Shown piece after piece: positions 14,977 through 22,373 of a stretch of 22,373 nucleotides of DNA. The stretch comes from Thermohalobaculum sp038524325 (GTDB taxonomy: Bacteria; Pseudomonadota; Alphaproteobacteria; Rhodobacterales; Rhodobacteraceae). Every line of letters starts with the position of its first letter. The first letter of the stretch is position 1. The stretch is from assembly GCA_038524325.1 (NCBI GenBank), contig JBCBIS010000051.1, forward strand, positions 1 to 22,373. The letters run 5' to 3'. The translations under genes and the position numbers were made by a program. The notes below the pieces were generated by a model. The model ran no database searches. It was not told the DNA's origin and saw only the letters and a list, made by a program, of their open reading frames with translations.

Positions 14977-16320
14977 ATGAACACTGACACGGTTATGCGG
15001 TGGATTTCGATTGCCTGCGGATGCGGGCTGCTGGTCGCCGCCGGCGCTGTGACGGCGGATTTCAACTATTTCCCCGGCAATCAGATCAAGCACAAGGTCC
15101 GCTGGATCCAGGCGGTGGTCACCGATATCACCACCCCGCCCACGGTGACGAACCTGCCCGGCGGCGGCCCGCGCTTTCAGACCCATCAACCCGGCAAGAT
15201 GCAGCCCGGCCTGACCCTGATCGTCTCAGTTGGCGAGGACAGCCTCAACACGCCGAAGGTCGTGGATGCCGAGGGCAATATCATCCACCAATGGCGCACC
15301 GACTGGTTCGAGATTTGGCCCGACGATTCCGGGTTCGCCGAGAAGAAGCGACCGAAACGCCAACCGGGGGTGAGCGTCCACGGCATCAAGATCACCGAAG
15401 ATGGCGGGATCGTCTTCAACTTCGAGATCCTCTCAACCGTCCGCATCGACGCTTGCTCGAACGTGCAATGGAAGCTGAACAATCGCGGGCACCATTTCGT
15501 CACCGAGGATGAGAACGGCGATTTCTGGGTGGGCGGCGGCATGCTGCATCCGCGCGGAACCGAGTTCCGCCACCCCAACTTCCGGATGCCGCTGGCGGAA
15601 GACACGATCCTGCAGCTCAGCCCCGAAGGCGAGGTGAAGCGCGAGATCCCGATCCTCGACATCCTGTTCCAGAACGACCTGCACGGGTTGATCTTCATGG
15701 GCACGCTGCAGCAGATCGACACGCGGGTCGGCGGCGACACGATCCACCTGAACGATGTCGAGTTTTTCCCCTCGGACATGGAGGAGGGGATCTTCAAACA
15801 TGGCGACATGATCATGTCGCTGCGGAACAACCACTCGATCATCGTGGTCGATCCGGAGACGCTGGAGATCAAGCACCGCGCCACCGGGATGTTCATGCGC
15901 CAGCATGACCCAGATTTCATTTCCGGCGACAAGTATATCGTCTTCGACAATCAGACGATGCGGTACGGGGAAGGCCAGGGCGAGTCGCGCAGCCGTATCG
16001 TCGAAGTGACCGCCTCGCCGGATGGGGGCGTGAAAGAGTGGCGTGAAGTCTATGCTCCCGCCAATGACGAGGCGAAATTCTACACCCGCGCCATGGGATG
16101 GCAGCAGCCGCTGGACAACGGAAACGTGCTGGCCGTGGTCTCTTTCGACGGGCGGATCGTGGAACTCGACTCCGAGGGCAAACTTGTCTGGGAGTACCGC
16201 AACGCGGTCGGCGAGAACGTTCGTGGCCTGGTCAGTGAGGGCGAGCGTCTTCCGGTCGAAATGGATGCAGACTGGTTCGCGCAGAAACGCGCGGCGGCCG
16301 GGTGCGCGACCACGAACTGA
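14977..16320 (+). CDS. Arylsulfotransferase-family (ASST-like) exported protein
   Basis: This 447-residue product resembles the arylsulfotransferase (ASST) beta-propeller family, which in characterised members moves sulfate between phenolic compounds in the periplasm. It begins with a signal or anchor (WISIACGCGLLVAAGAV) and shows repeated propeller-like strands: VVDAEGNIIHQW, GVSVHGIKITEDGGIVFNF, DTIHLNDVEFFPSD, SIIVVDPETLEIKHR, HDPDFISGDKYIVFDN and NVLAVVSFDGRIVELD. Conserved-looking His residues are 135, 258 and 310; which one is the active His cannot be fixed by eye. GGGAG (14965-14969) supports the ATG at 14977. It is divergent from the Rieske/cytochrome b unit, sharing a 218-bp gap. Sulfotransfer activity is inferred from the family only, and other roles of such propellers are possible. 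Confidence 0.8.
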   Translation: MNTDTVMRWISIACGCGLLVAAGAVTADFNYFPGNQIKHKVRWIQAVVTDITTPPTVTNLPGGGPRFQTHQPGKMQPGLTLIVSVGEDSLNTPKVVDAEGNIIHQWRTDWFEIWPDDSGFAEKKRPKRQPGVSVHGIKITEDGGIVFNFEILSTVRIDACSNVQWKLNNRGHHFVTEDENGDFWVGGGMLHPRGTEFRHPNFRMPLAEDTILQLSPEGEVKREIPILDILFQNDLHGLIFMGTLQQIDTRVGGDTIHLNDVEFFPSDMEEGIFKHGDMIMSLRNNHSIIVVDPETLEIKHRATGMFMRQHDPDFISGDKYIVFDNQTMRYGEGQGESRSRIVEVTASPDGGVKEWREVYAPANDEAKFYTRAMGWQQPLDNGNVLAVVSFDGRIVELDSEGKLVWEYRNAVGENVRGLVSEGERLPVEMDADWFAQKRAAAGCATTN

Positions 16321-16325
16321 TCCGC

Positions 16326-19300
16326 TCAGGCGGGGCCGAAACCGCCCCCGCCTGGCGTCTCGATTACGACGCAATCCCCCGGTGCGACCTCGATCTGGTC
16401 ATTTCCCCGCAACGGGTGAACGCTGCCATCTGCCCGCTCGACCCAATCTCGCCCGACCGATCCGCCCGCGCCCCCGGCAACGCCGAAGGGCGGCACCCGG
16501 CGGTGAGAGCCCAGAACGGTCACCGTCATCGCTTCGAAGAAGCGCAGCCGGCGCGTGATTCCGTCGCCCCCGCGATGCTGCCCTGCCCCGCCCGATCCGT
16601 GCCGGATTGAAAACGCCTCCAGGCGCACCGGAAAGCGGTGCTCCAGCACCTCGGGGTCGGTCGCCAGCGTGTTGGTCATATGGGTCTGCACCGCCGAGCA
16701 GCCGTCGAACCCAGGCCCGGCGCCAGTCCCGCCGCAAATCGTCTCGTAGTTTTGCAGCCGCTCATTGCCCCAGATGAAATTGTTCATGGTGGCCTGCGAT
16801 CCCGCCATCACCCCCAGCGCGCCCATTAGCGCATTGCAGGTCAGTTGGCTGACCTCGGTGTTCCCGGCAATCACCGCCGAGGGGTATTCGGCGTTCAACA
16901 TCGACCCTTTCGGCGCGATGATCCTGAGGGGTTTGAAACACCCCTCGTTCAGCGGGATATCGGCCCCCACCAGCGCGCGGAAGACATAGAGGACCACCGC
17001 ATGGCACACCGCCAGTGGCGCGTTGTAGTTGAACGGGTCCTTCTCCGCCGTGCCCGTGAAATCGATCTCGGCCTCGCGCTTGTCAGGATCCACCCGAATG
17101 GCCGCGCGAATGAACTGGCCATTGTCGAGCTCGTAATCAAAGGAACCGTCGCGCAGTGCGCCGATCACCCGGCGCACGCTTTCCTCGGCATTGTCCTGGA
17201 CATGGCGCATATAGGCCTGCACCGCGTCCAGGCCGAATTGCGCGACCATCTTGGCCACCCCATGAGCGCCAGTTTCATTGGCGGCCACCTGGGCCGCCAG
17301 GTCCGCCATGTTGTCCTCCACATTGCGGCACGGATAGGGGCCGGAGGCGAGCAAGGCCCGGGTCTCCGCCTCGCGGAAGACGCCCGCGTCGACCATCTTG
17401 AAATTGTCGATCAGCACGCCTTCCTCGGAGATATGGCGGCTGTCCGGCGGGGCCGATCCCGGCGTCTTTCCGCCGATATCCGCATGGTGCCCGCGCGACC
17501 CGACATAGAAGATCGGACGCGGCTGCGTCTCGTGCCAGACCGGGGTGATCACCGTGACATCGGGCAAATGGGTGCCGCCATTGAAGGGCGCATTCAGGAC
17601 ATAGACATCGCCCCGCGCCATCTCCGGGTTCTGGCGGATCACGCTGCGCACCGCCTCGGACATCGAGCCGAGATGCACCGGCACATGCGGTGCATTGGCG
17701 ACCAGCCCGCCCTCGGCGTCGAACAGGGCGCAGGAGAAATCCAACCGCTCCTTGATATTGACGCTATAGGCCGTGTTCTGCAGGGTCGCGCCCATCTGCT
17801 CGGCAATTGCCATGAACAGATTGTTGAACACTTCCAGCAGGATCGGATCGGCCTTTGTGCCCACGGCCTCGGTCCGTGTCTTGGCGACCCGGCGCGAGAG
17901 GATCAGCGGCCCGGATGCGGTCATCTCGCCCTGCCATTCCGGCTCGATCACCGTGGTCGCTGTACGCTCGGTGATGATTGCAGGGCCTTGCACGATTTGC
18001 CCGGCCGCCAGATCGTCGCGGTCGAACAATGGGACACGCACAGGTTGGCCCGCCATGACGGCGCCCACATGGTCCCTCGGCGCGGCAGGATCGCGGGGCG
18101 GTGTCGTCGGATCCTCGACCGGCGCTGCCCGGCCAATGGCCTCGACCGCCAAGGCTTCGATATAGAGATCCCGCGCACTGGCCGCAAAACCGAAACGCGC
18201 CTGATGCGCCGCCTCGAAGCGAGCGCGCATCTCGGCGGCGCTGCCAAAGGCGACCTCCAGCGGCTGGTGCGAGCCGCGATAGCGCAGATGCGCCCGACGC
18301 TCGACCGTGATGGCCTCGGCAGAGACCGCCTGCCCCGCCACTTCGGCACGGGCCTCGTCCGCCATCGCGTCGAGCAGGGCGGCGGCGGCCTCGGCCTCGT
18401 CCACGCTGCGCTCGAACTGACGCTCGCGTAGTGCGCGGATATCCGCCAGACCCATGCCGAAAGCCGAGAGGACACCGGCAAACGGATGCAGAAACACCCG
18501 CTCGATTCCCAGAGCGTCGGCGACCAGACAGGCATGCTGCCCCCCCGCCCCGCCGAAACAGTTCAGGGTATAGCGCGTCACGTCATAACCGCGCTGGACC
18601 GAGATCTTCTTGATCGCGTTGGCCATATTCTCGACCGCGATGCGCAGGAAACCTTCGGCGACCTCCTCGGGCGCCAGGGCCGGATCGCCCGTGCGGTCGG
18701 CGATCTCCCGGGCCAGGGCGGAGAATTTCTGCGTGACGATCTCGCGATCCAGCGGCAGGTCGCCATCGGGACCGAAGACAGCGGGAAAATGATCCGGGCT
18801 GAGTTTGCCGAGCATGACATTGCAATCGGTCACCGTCAGCGGGCCGCCATTGCGATAGCAGGCCGGGCCGGGATGGGCGCCGGCGCTTTCCGGGCCCACC
18901 TGGAACCGGCCATCTGCGAAACGCAGGATCGAGCCGCCGCCCGCCGCGACGGTATGAATGTTCATCATCGGCGCCCGCATCCGAACACCCGCGACCTCGG
19001 TCTCGAAGCTGCGTTCGAAATGGCCGGCATAGTGGCAGACATCGGTGCTGGTCCCGCCCATGTCGAAGCCGATCAACCGGTCGAACCCGGCCTGTGCAGC
19101 GGTCTTGACCATGCCGACGACACCTCCCGCGGGGCCCGAGAGGATCGCATCCTTGCCCTGGAACAGTCCCGCATCGGTCAGCCCACCATTGGATTGCATG
19201 AACATCAGGCGGGGGGTCTGGCCCCTCTCACGCGCTCCGGCATCGCCCGACAGCGCCTCCGCGACCTGGCGGACATAGCGCCGCAGCTTTGGGCTGAGAT

Positions 19301-19952
19301 AGGCGTCGACCACCGTGGTGTCGCCCCGGCTCACCAGTTTCATGAGGGGCGAGACCGCATGGCTGGCCGAGATCTGGGTGAAGCCCAGTTCGGCGGCGAG
19401 GGCGGCCACCCGCTGCTCATGTGCCGGGTTCAGATAGGCATGCATGAAGGCGATGGCGACGGACCGGATCCCTTGGCCATAGGCCTCGGCCAGGGCGGCG
19501 CGGGCCCCCGCTTCGTCAAGCGGTGTGACGACCTCGCCCGCGGCATCGAGCCGTTCGGAGACCTCGACGGATCGCTCATACACGAGCTCGGGCAGCACGA
19601 CATGCAGATCGAACAGCTTTGGGCGGTTCTGGTAGCCGATGCGCAGCAGATCCCGGAACCCGTGGGTCACGAGCAACAAGGTCCGGTCGCCCTTGCGCTC
19701 GAGCAGAGCGTTCGTCGCGACGGTGGTGCCCATCTTGACGGACTCGATCGCTCCGGGTGGGATCGGTGCATCGGCCTTCAGTTGCAGCAGATCGCGGATG
19801 CCCTGGACGGCGGCGTCCTGATAGCGCCCCGGGTTCTCGCTGAGCAGTTTATGGGTTTGGATCTGGCCGTCCGGGGCGCGGCCGACAATGTCGGTGAAGG
19901 TCCCGCCCCGGTCGATCCAAAATTGCCAACGGGACCCGGGGGAAGAGTTCAC
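16326..19952 (-). CDS. Fused HyuA/HyuB hydantoinase / 5-oxoprolinase
   Basis: This large protein of 1208 residues is a single-chain 5-oxoprolinase/N-methylhydantoinase-type enzyme, which uses ATP to open a cyclic amide such as 5-oxo-L-proline. The N-terminal HyuA part has the phosphate-binding DRGGTFTDIVG (about 14-24) and a second acetokinase-like motif LIGFDMGGTSTDV (about 290-302). The HyuB part starts near residue 695 (DPILLEVFNNLFMAIAEQMG) and ends with HRGGDGITRRLRFF and GGGGFGPA. Length is close to that of known fused 5-oxoprolinases (about 1200-1290), with no break. The GTG at 19952 overlaps the stop of the ABC ATPase gene (GTGA), so the two are translationally coupled. Substrate (5-oxoproline, a hydantoin, or another lactam) cannot be decided. 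Confidence 0.92.
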   Translation of the reverse strand: MNSSPGSRWQFWIDRGGTFTDIVGRAPDGQIQTHKLLSENPGRYQDAAVQGIRDLLQLKADAPIPPGAIESVKMGTTVATNALLERKGDRTLLLVTHGFRDLLRIGYQNRPKLFDLHVVLPELVYERSVEVSERLDAAGEVVTPLDEAGARAALAEAYGQGIRSVAIAFMHAYLNPAHEQRVAALAAELGFTQISASHAVSPLMKLVSRGDTTVVDAYLSPKLRRYVRQVAEALSGDAGARERGQTPRLMFMQSNGGLTDAGLFQGKDAILSGPAGGVVGMVKTAAQAGFDRLIGFDMGGTSTDVCHYAGHFERSFETEVAGVRMRAPMMNIHTVAAGGGSILRFADGRFQVGPESAGAHPGPACYRNGGPLTVTDCNVMLGKLSPDHFPAVFGPDGDLPLDREIVTQKFSALAREIADRTGDPALAPEEVAEGFLRIAVENMANAIKKISVQRGYDVTRYTLNCFGGAGGQHACLVADALGIERVFLHPFAGVLSAFGMGLADIRALRERQFERSVDEAEAAAALLDAMADEARAEVAGQAVSAEAITVERRAHLRYRGSHQPLEVAFGSAAEMRARFEAAHQARFGFAASARDLYIEALAVEAIGRAAPVEDPTTPPRDPAAPRDHVGAVMAGQPVRVPLFDRDDLAAGQIVQGPAIITERTATTVIEPEWQGEMTASGPLILSRRVAKTRTEAVGTKADPILLEVFNNLFMAIAEQMGATLQNTAYSVNIKERLDFSCALFDAEGGLVANAPHVPVHLGSMSEAVRSVIRQNPEMARGDVYVLNAPFNGGTHLPDVTVITPVWHETQPRPIFYVGSRGHHADIGGKTPGSAPPDSRHISEEGVLIDNFKMVDAGVFREAETRALLASGPYPCRNVEDNMADLAAQVAANETGAHGVAKMVAQFGLDAVQAYMRHVQDNAEESVRRVIGALRDGSFDYELDNGQFIRAAIRVDPDKREAEIDFTGTAEKDPFNYNAPLAVCHAVVLYVFRALVGADIPLNEGCFKPLRIIAPKGSMLNAEYPSAVIAGNTEVSQLTCNALMGALGVMAGSQATMNNFIWGNERLQNYETICGGTGAGPGFDGCSAVQTHMTNTLATDPEVLEHRFPVRLEAFSIRHGSGGAGQHRGGDGITRRLRFFEAMTVTVLGSHRRVPPFGVAGGAGGSVGRDWVERADGSVHPLRGNDQIEVAPGDCVVIETPGGGGFGPA

Positions 19953-21052
19953 GACAGACTGCCCTTGGGCAGCAGCATCATGTCCTCGGGCCGCCAATCC
20001 GCCCAGACGGGTGTGCCTTGCCCGGCGGCCGAGAGGTCGGCGATCTGCGCCGCATCGGCATAGGCCATGAGTTTCGCTTGGTTGCCGAGCCTGATCTCGA
20101 TGATGGCGTGGTCACCCTGGAAGGCCACATCGCCGAGCGCCCCCTCGACCCCGGCGCCGCGCGGATCATCGGGGGCCGCGAGGCTGACCCGGATCTGCTC
20201 GGGCCTGAGGGCGAGGCGGAGATCGGCGGCGGGGGCTGCGGGCACGGGTTTCGGCCAGGGCAGCGCGCCGAATTCGGCAGTCTCGATCATGCCATCGGTG
20301 GTCACGCGGTCCGGTGTCACCATGTTCACCCGGCCGATGAAATCTGCGACGAAGGCATCGACCGGGTTGCGATAGAGTTCGGCCGGCGGGGCCATCTGCA
20401 CGATCCGGCCTTTGTCGAGCACCGCGATCCGGTCGGCCACGGCCATGGCCTCGTCCTGGTCATGGGTGACCATGATAAAGCTGACCCCGATCGCCTGTTG
20501 CAGATTGACGAGTTCCAGCCGCATCGCGTCGCGCAGCTTGGCGTCGAGAGCCGAGAGCGGCTCGTCCAGCAAGAGCACGCGGGGTTTCTTGACGAGCGCG
20601 CGGGCGAGCGCCACCCGCTGGCGCTGGCCGCCCGAGAGCTGGTCGGGCTTGCGCTTGGCGAAGGCGGAAAGCTGGACAAGTTCCAGCGCCTCGGCGACGC
20701 GGCTGTCGATCTCGGCCTTGGGCACGCCTTCGATCTTGAGGCCATAGGCGACGTTCTGAGCTACGCTCATATGCGGGAAGACGGCGTAGGATTGGAAGAC
20801 CATGTTGATCGGGCGCTTGTTGGGCGGCGTCTCGGTCATGTCCTCGCCATCGAGCAGGATATCGCCCTCGCTTGGGGTCTCGAACCCGGCGATCATCCGC
20901 AGAAGCGTGGTCTTGCCGCAGCCTGAAGGACCGAGCAGGCAGAAGAACTCGCCCGGCTCGATATCGACTGAAACGGTGTCCACGGCGGTGAAGCTGCCGA
21001 AACATTTGGAGACGTGCTGAATGGAGACGATGGGGGTGACGGGCATGGTCAT
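19949..21052 (-). CDS. ABC transporter ATP-binding protein, PotA-like
   Basis: This ATPase of 367 residues belongs to the spermidine/putrescine-type (PotA/CUT1-like) importers. Visible motifs are Walker A GPSGCGKTT (41-49), Q-loop Gln87 (VFQSYAVFPH), signature LSGGQRQR (139-146), Walker B VLLLDEPLSALD (159-170) and the switch His197 (VTHDQDEAM). A C-terminal TOBE domain follows (LRLALRPEQIRVSL and WRPEDMMLL). The start is at 21052 or two codons later (21046); neither has a strong ribosome site, perhaps because the repeat element at 21081-21170 lies in the leader. It serves the two permeases upstream and is coupled to the hydantoinase gene downstream. Confidence 0.93.
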   Translation of the reverse strand: MTMPVTPIVSIQHVSKCFGSFTAVDTVSVDIEPGEFFCLLGPSGCGKTTLLRMIAGFETPSEGDILLDGEDMTETPPNKRPINMVFQSYAVFPHMSVAQNVAYGLKIEGVPKAEIDSRVAEALELVQLSAFAKRKPDQLSGGQRQRVALARALVKKPRVLLLDEPLSALDAKLRDAMRLELVNLQQAIGVSFIMVTHDQDEAMAVADRIAVLDKGRIVQMAPPAELYRNPVDAFVADFIGRVNMVTPDRVTTDGMIETAEFGALPWPKPVPAAPAADLRLALRPEQIRVSLAAPDDPRGAGVEGALGDVAFQGDHAIIEIRLGNQAKLMAYADAAQIADLSAAGQGTPVWADWRPEDMMLLPKGSLS

Positions 21053-21080
21053 GGGTCGGGCGGCCTTGCTGCTGAGCGGA

Positions 21081-21098
21081 ATGCGGGCAAGCCCGCAT
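21081..21098. repeat. Perfect 8-bp stem hairpin in the ABC operon
   Basis: ATGCGGGC (21081-21088) and GCCCGCAT (21091-21098) are perfectly complementary around a 2-nt spacer. It sits beside the 63-bp inverted-repeat element, in the gap between the permease and ATPase genes. Confidence 0.55.
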
Positions 21099-21107
21099 AC
21101 ACGATGT

Positions 21108-21170
21108 TTGGCGCCCGTTCCGGGCGCGCCCCCACCCCTGCCCTCCCCCGGTTGGGGGAGGGGGCGCCAA
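21108..21170. repeat. 63-bp REP/MITE-like element with terminal inverted repeats
   Basis: TTGGCGCC (21108-21115) and GGCGCCAA (21163-21170) form 8-bp terminal inverted repeats. Inside, GCGCCCG (21111-21117) / CGGGCGC (21121-21127) and CCCTCCCCC (21141-21149) / GGGGGAGGG (21154-21162) form two further perfect stems, which overlap or nest with the ends. Its composition (CCCACCCCTGCCCTCCCC) resembles small dispersed intergenic repeats that I associate with alphaproteobacterial genomes. It may act as a transcript-stabilising or partially terminating structure between potC-like and potA-like genes. Confidence 0.6.
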
Positions 21171-21185
21171 CGGAGAGGTTGCGCG

Positions 21186-22022
21186 TCATTGCGTATCCTC
21201 GATTTTCTGCAGCCGGATTGCCAGGGCGGTCAGGACCAGGGTCATCAGGATGAGGATGGTGGAGGCGGCATTGATCTCGGGCGTCACCGAGAAGCGGACC
21301 ATCGAGTAGACCTTGACCGGGAAGGTCACCGTCGAGGGGCCAGAGGTGAAGAAGGTGATGACGAAATCGTCGAGACTGAGGGTGAAGGCCAGAAGGCCCC
21401 CGGCAATCAGGCCCGGCGTCATGAAGGGCAGGATGACATCGCGGAACACCTGTGCCTCGCTGGCGCCGAGATCGCGGGCGGCCTCGGCCATCTCCATATT
21501 GAAGTTTTGCAGCCTGGCCCGGATCACCATCGCCGCGAAGGGGAAGGAGAAGGTGATATGCGCGATGATGATCGTGGTGAGGTTCAGCGGCCAGGGGGTC
21601 TCGGGCGGCAGGGTCAGGCCGGAGGTGGCGAAGAAGACGGCAAGTGCAACGCCGAGGCAGATCTCCGGGATCACGATGGGCAGGGCGATCATCCCCTCGT
21701 AGACTGGCTTGAACGGAAAGCGCCAGCGCCAGAGCACCACCGCGGTCAGCGCGCCGAGCAAAACCGCGAAGACCGTTGAGACCACCGCGATGGTCAGCGA
21801 GTTGACGAAGGCCTCGATCAGGCTGTCGTTGTTCCAGGCCTTCTCGTAATATTTCGTCGTGAAGCCCTTCCAGATCACATTGCCACCACGCCGCGAGTCG
21901 TTGAAGGAGAAGACGATCAGGACCAGAATCGGGGCGTAGAGGAAGATCGCGGTCAGGCCGAAGACCGTCCTCAGCGACCATTTCCGGGCGTATTGGAACG
22001 GGCCGGGGCGGGCGCGTCTCAT
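21186..22022 (-). CDS. ABC transporter permease, PotC-like
   Basis: This 278-residue inner-membrane protein is a PotC/YdcV-type permease of the polyamine-family importers. It has six hydrophobic helices, an N-terminal FLYAPILVLIVFSFNDS, the substrate-gate motif IALPIVIPEICLGVAL, and the EAA loop MEMAEAARDLGASEAQVFRD that docks to the ATPase. The ending (LILMTLVLTALAIRLQKIED) is complete. Its ATG overlaps the stop of the upstream permease (ATGA). The ATPase gene follows after a 133-bp gap that holds the repeat element. Substrate cannot be told from the permease. Confidence 0.93.
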   Translation of the reverse strand: MRRARPGPFQYARKWSLRTVFGLTAIFLYAPILVLIVFSFNDSRRGGNVIWKGFTTKYYEKAWNNDSLIEAFVNSLTIAVVSTVFAVLLGALTAVVLWRWRFPFKPVYEGMIALPIVIPEICLGVALAVFFATSGLTLPPETPWPLNLTTIIIAHITFSFPFAAMVIRARLQNFNMEMAEAARDLGASEAQVFRDVILPFMTPGLIAGGLLAFTLSLDDFVITFFTSGPSTVTFPVKVYSMVRFSVTPEINAASTILILMTLVLTALAIRLQKIEDTQ

Positions 22023-22373
22023 GCTCTGGCTCCGGATTTGCGCATGGCGGCGAGCGATTGCAGCGCCAGAATAATAAAGGTGATGTAGAGCAGGAAGAGC
22101 GACATGGCCGAGCCGAAGGGCCAGTCATTCGCGCTCTTGAACTGGCGTTCGATCACATTGGCGATCATGTCGACCTGACCGCGGCCCAGCAGGTTTGGTG
22201 TCAGAAACGAGCCCAGCATCGGGATGAAGGTGATGACGGTGGCGGTGATTACGCCGACCATGGTCAGGGGCAGCAGGATCGACCAGAAGGTACGCCATTG
22301 CCCGGCGCCGAGGTCGAGGCTGGCCTCGAGATAGCTGCGGTCGAGCCGCTCGAGCGCGGCATAGATCGGCAGG
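22019..22373 (-). CDS. ABC transporter permease, PotB-like (5' part outside window)
   Basis: The C-terminal ~117 residues of a PotB-type permease are visible; the frame is open to the window end. The EAA loop (YLEASLDLGAGQWRTFWSI, leading into LLPLTM) is present, followed by helices VGVITATVITFIPML and AMSLFLLYITFIILAL and a short basic tail. It overlaps the PotC-like gene by 4 bases, forming a permease pair. A periplasmic binding protein gene is expected further along, outside the window. Confidence 0.9.
   Translation of the reverse strand, partial: LPIYAALERLDRSYLEASLDLGAGQWRTFWSILLPLTMVGVITATVITFIPMLGSFLTPNLLGRGQVDMIANVIERQFKSANDWPFGSAMSLFLLYITFIILALQSLAAMRKSGARA

Noticed and set aside
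16845..18431. 528-codon open frame on the plus strand, opposite the hydantoinase gene
   Set aside because: It is His/Arg/Asp-rich with no recognisable domain and lies wholly antisense to a clear 1208-residue enzyme; long antisense frames are expected at this GC content.
18486..20063. 525-codon open frame on the plus strand, opposite the hydantoinase gene
   Set aside because: Same reasons: low-complexity composition (DGDG, RDLADIA-type stretches), no ribosome site, and complete overlap with a strongly supported gene.
21049..22128. 359-codon minus-strand frame overlapping both permease genes and the repeat element
   Set aside because: It is an alternate frame of the PotC-like gene and lacks any transporter motif of its own.

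Overview
The window looks like chromosomal DNA of an alphaproteobacterium, most likely a member of the Rhodobacterales (Roseobacter group). The basis is uniform high GC, dense operons with ATGA/GTGA stop-start overlaps, a Tad locus with an OmpA-family lipoprotein between the secretin and CpaE, and an Flp pilin of the D-W type (AVTIDW). This placement is inference from gene content; no rRNA, tRNA or other phylogenetic marker is present. I saw no insertion sequence, phage gene or CRISPR array.

Layout. (1) 1-608: the 3' part of a 3-oxoacid CoA-transferase B subunit. (2) 633-1481, minus strand: a secreted lytic transglycosylase beside the pilus locus. (3) 1718-12333, plus strand: a Tad/Flp pilus locus in the order Flp pilin, terminator, cpaB, cpaC secretin, OmpA-like lipoprotein, a 459-bp structured intergenic region, cpaE, cpaF, tadB, tadC, tadD, a second TPR lipoprotein, and the tadV/cpaA prepilin peptidase. 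Together these supply the pilin and the peptidase that matures it, the CpaF ATPase on the TadB/TadC inner-membrane platform, CpaE for localisation, and the CpaC secretin with its accessory lipoproteins. TadE/F/G minor pilins are not here and must lie elsewhere if present. (4) 12323-14758, minus strand: a tightly overlapping four-gene unit for a membrane redox system: a 3-TM protein, a ferric-reductase-type cytochrome b domain fused to a Rieske domain, a membrane-anchored protein with a C-x3-C...H-x2-C-x3-C motif, and a small 2-TM protein. (5) 14977-16320, plus strand: a divergent arylsulfotransferase-family beta-propeller protein. (6) 16326-22373, minus strand: an operon for a polyamine-family ABC importer (two permeases and an ATPase) whose last gene is a fused HyuA/HyuB 5-oxoprolinase-type ATPase/hydrolase, suggesting import and hydrolysis of a cyclic amide or related nitrogen compound.

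The best candidates for something undescribed are the four-gene Rieske/cytochrome b unit with its Cys/His protein and divergent arylsulfotransferase-like gene, the nested hairpin in the cpaE leader, and a compact 63-bp inverted-repeat element between the permease and ATPase genes of the ABC operon.
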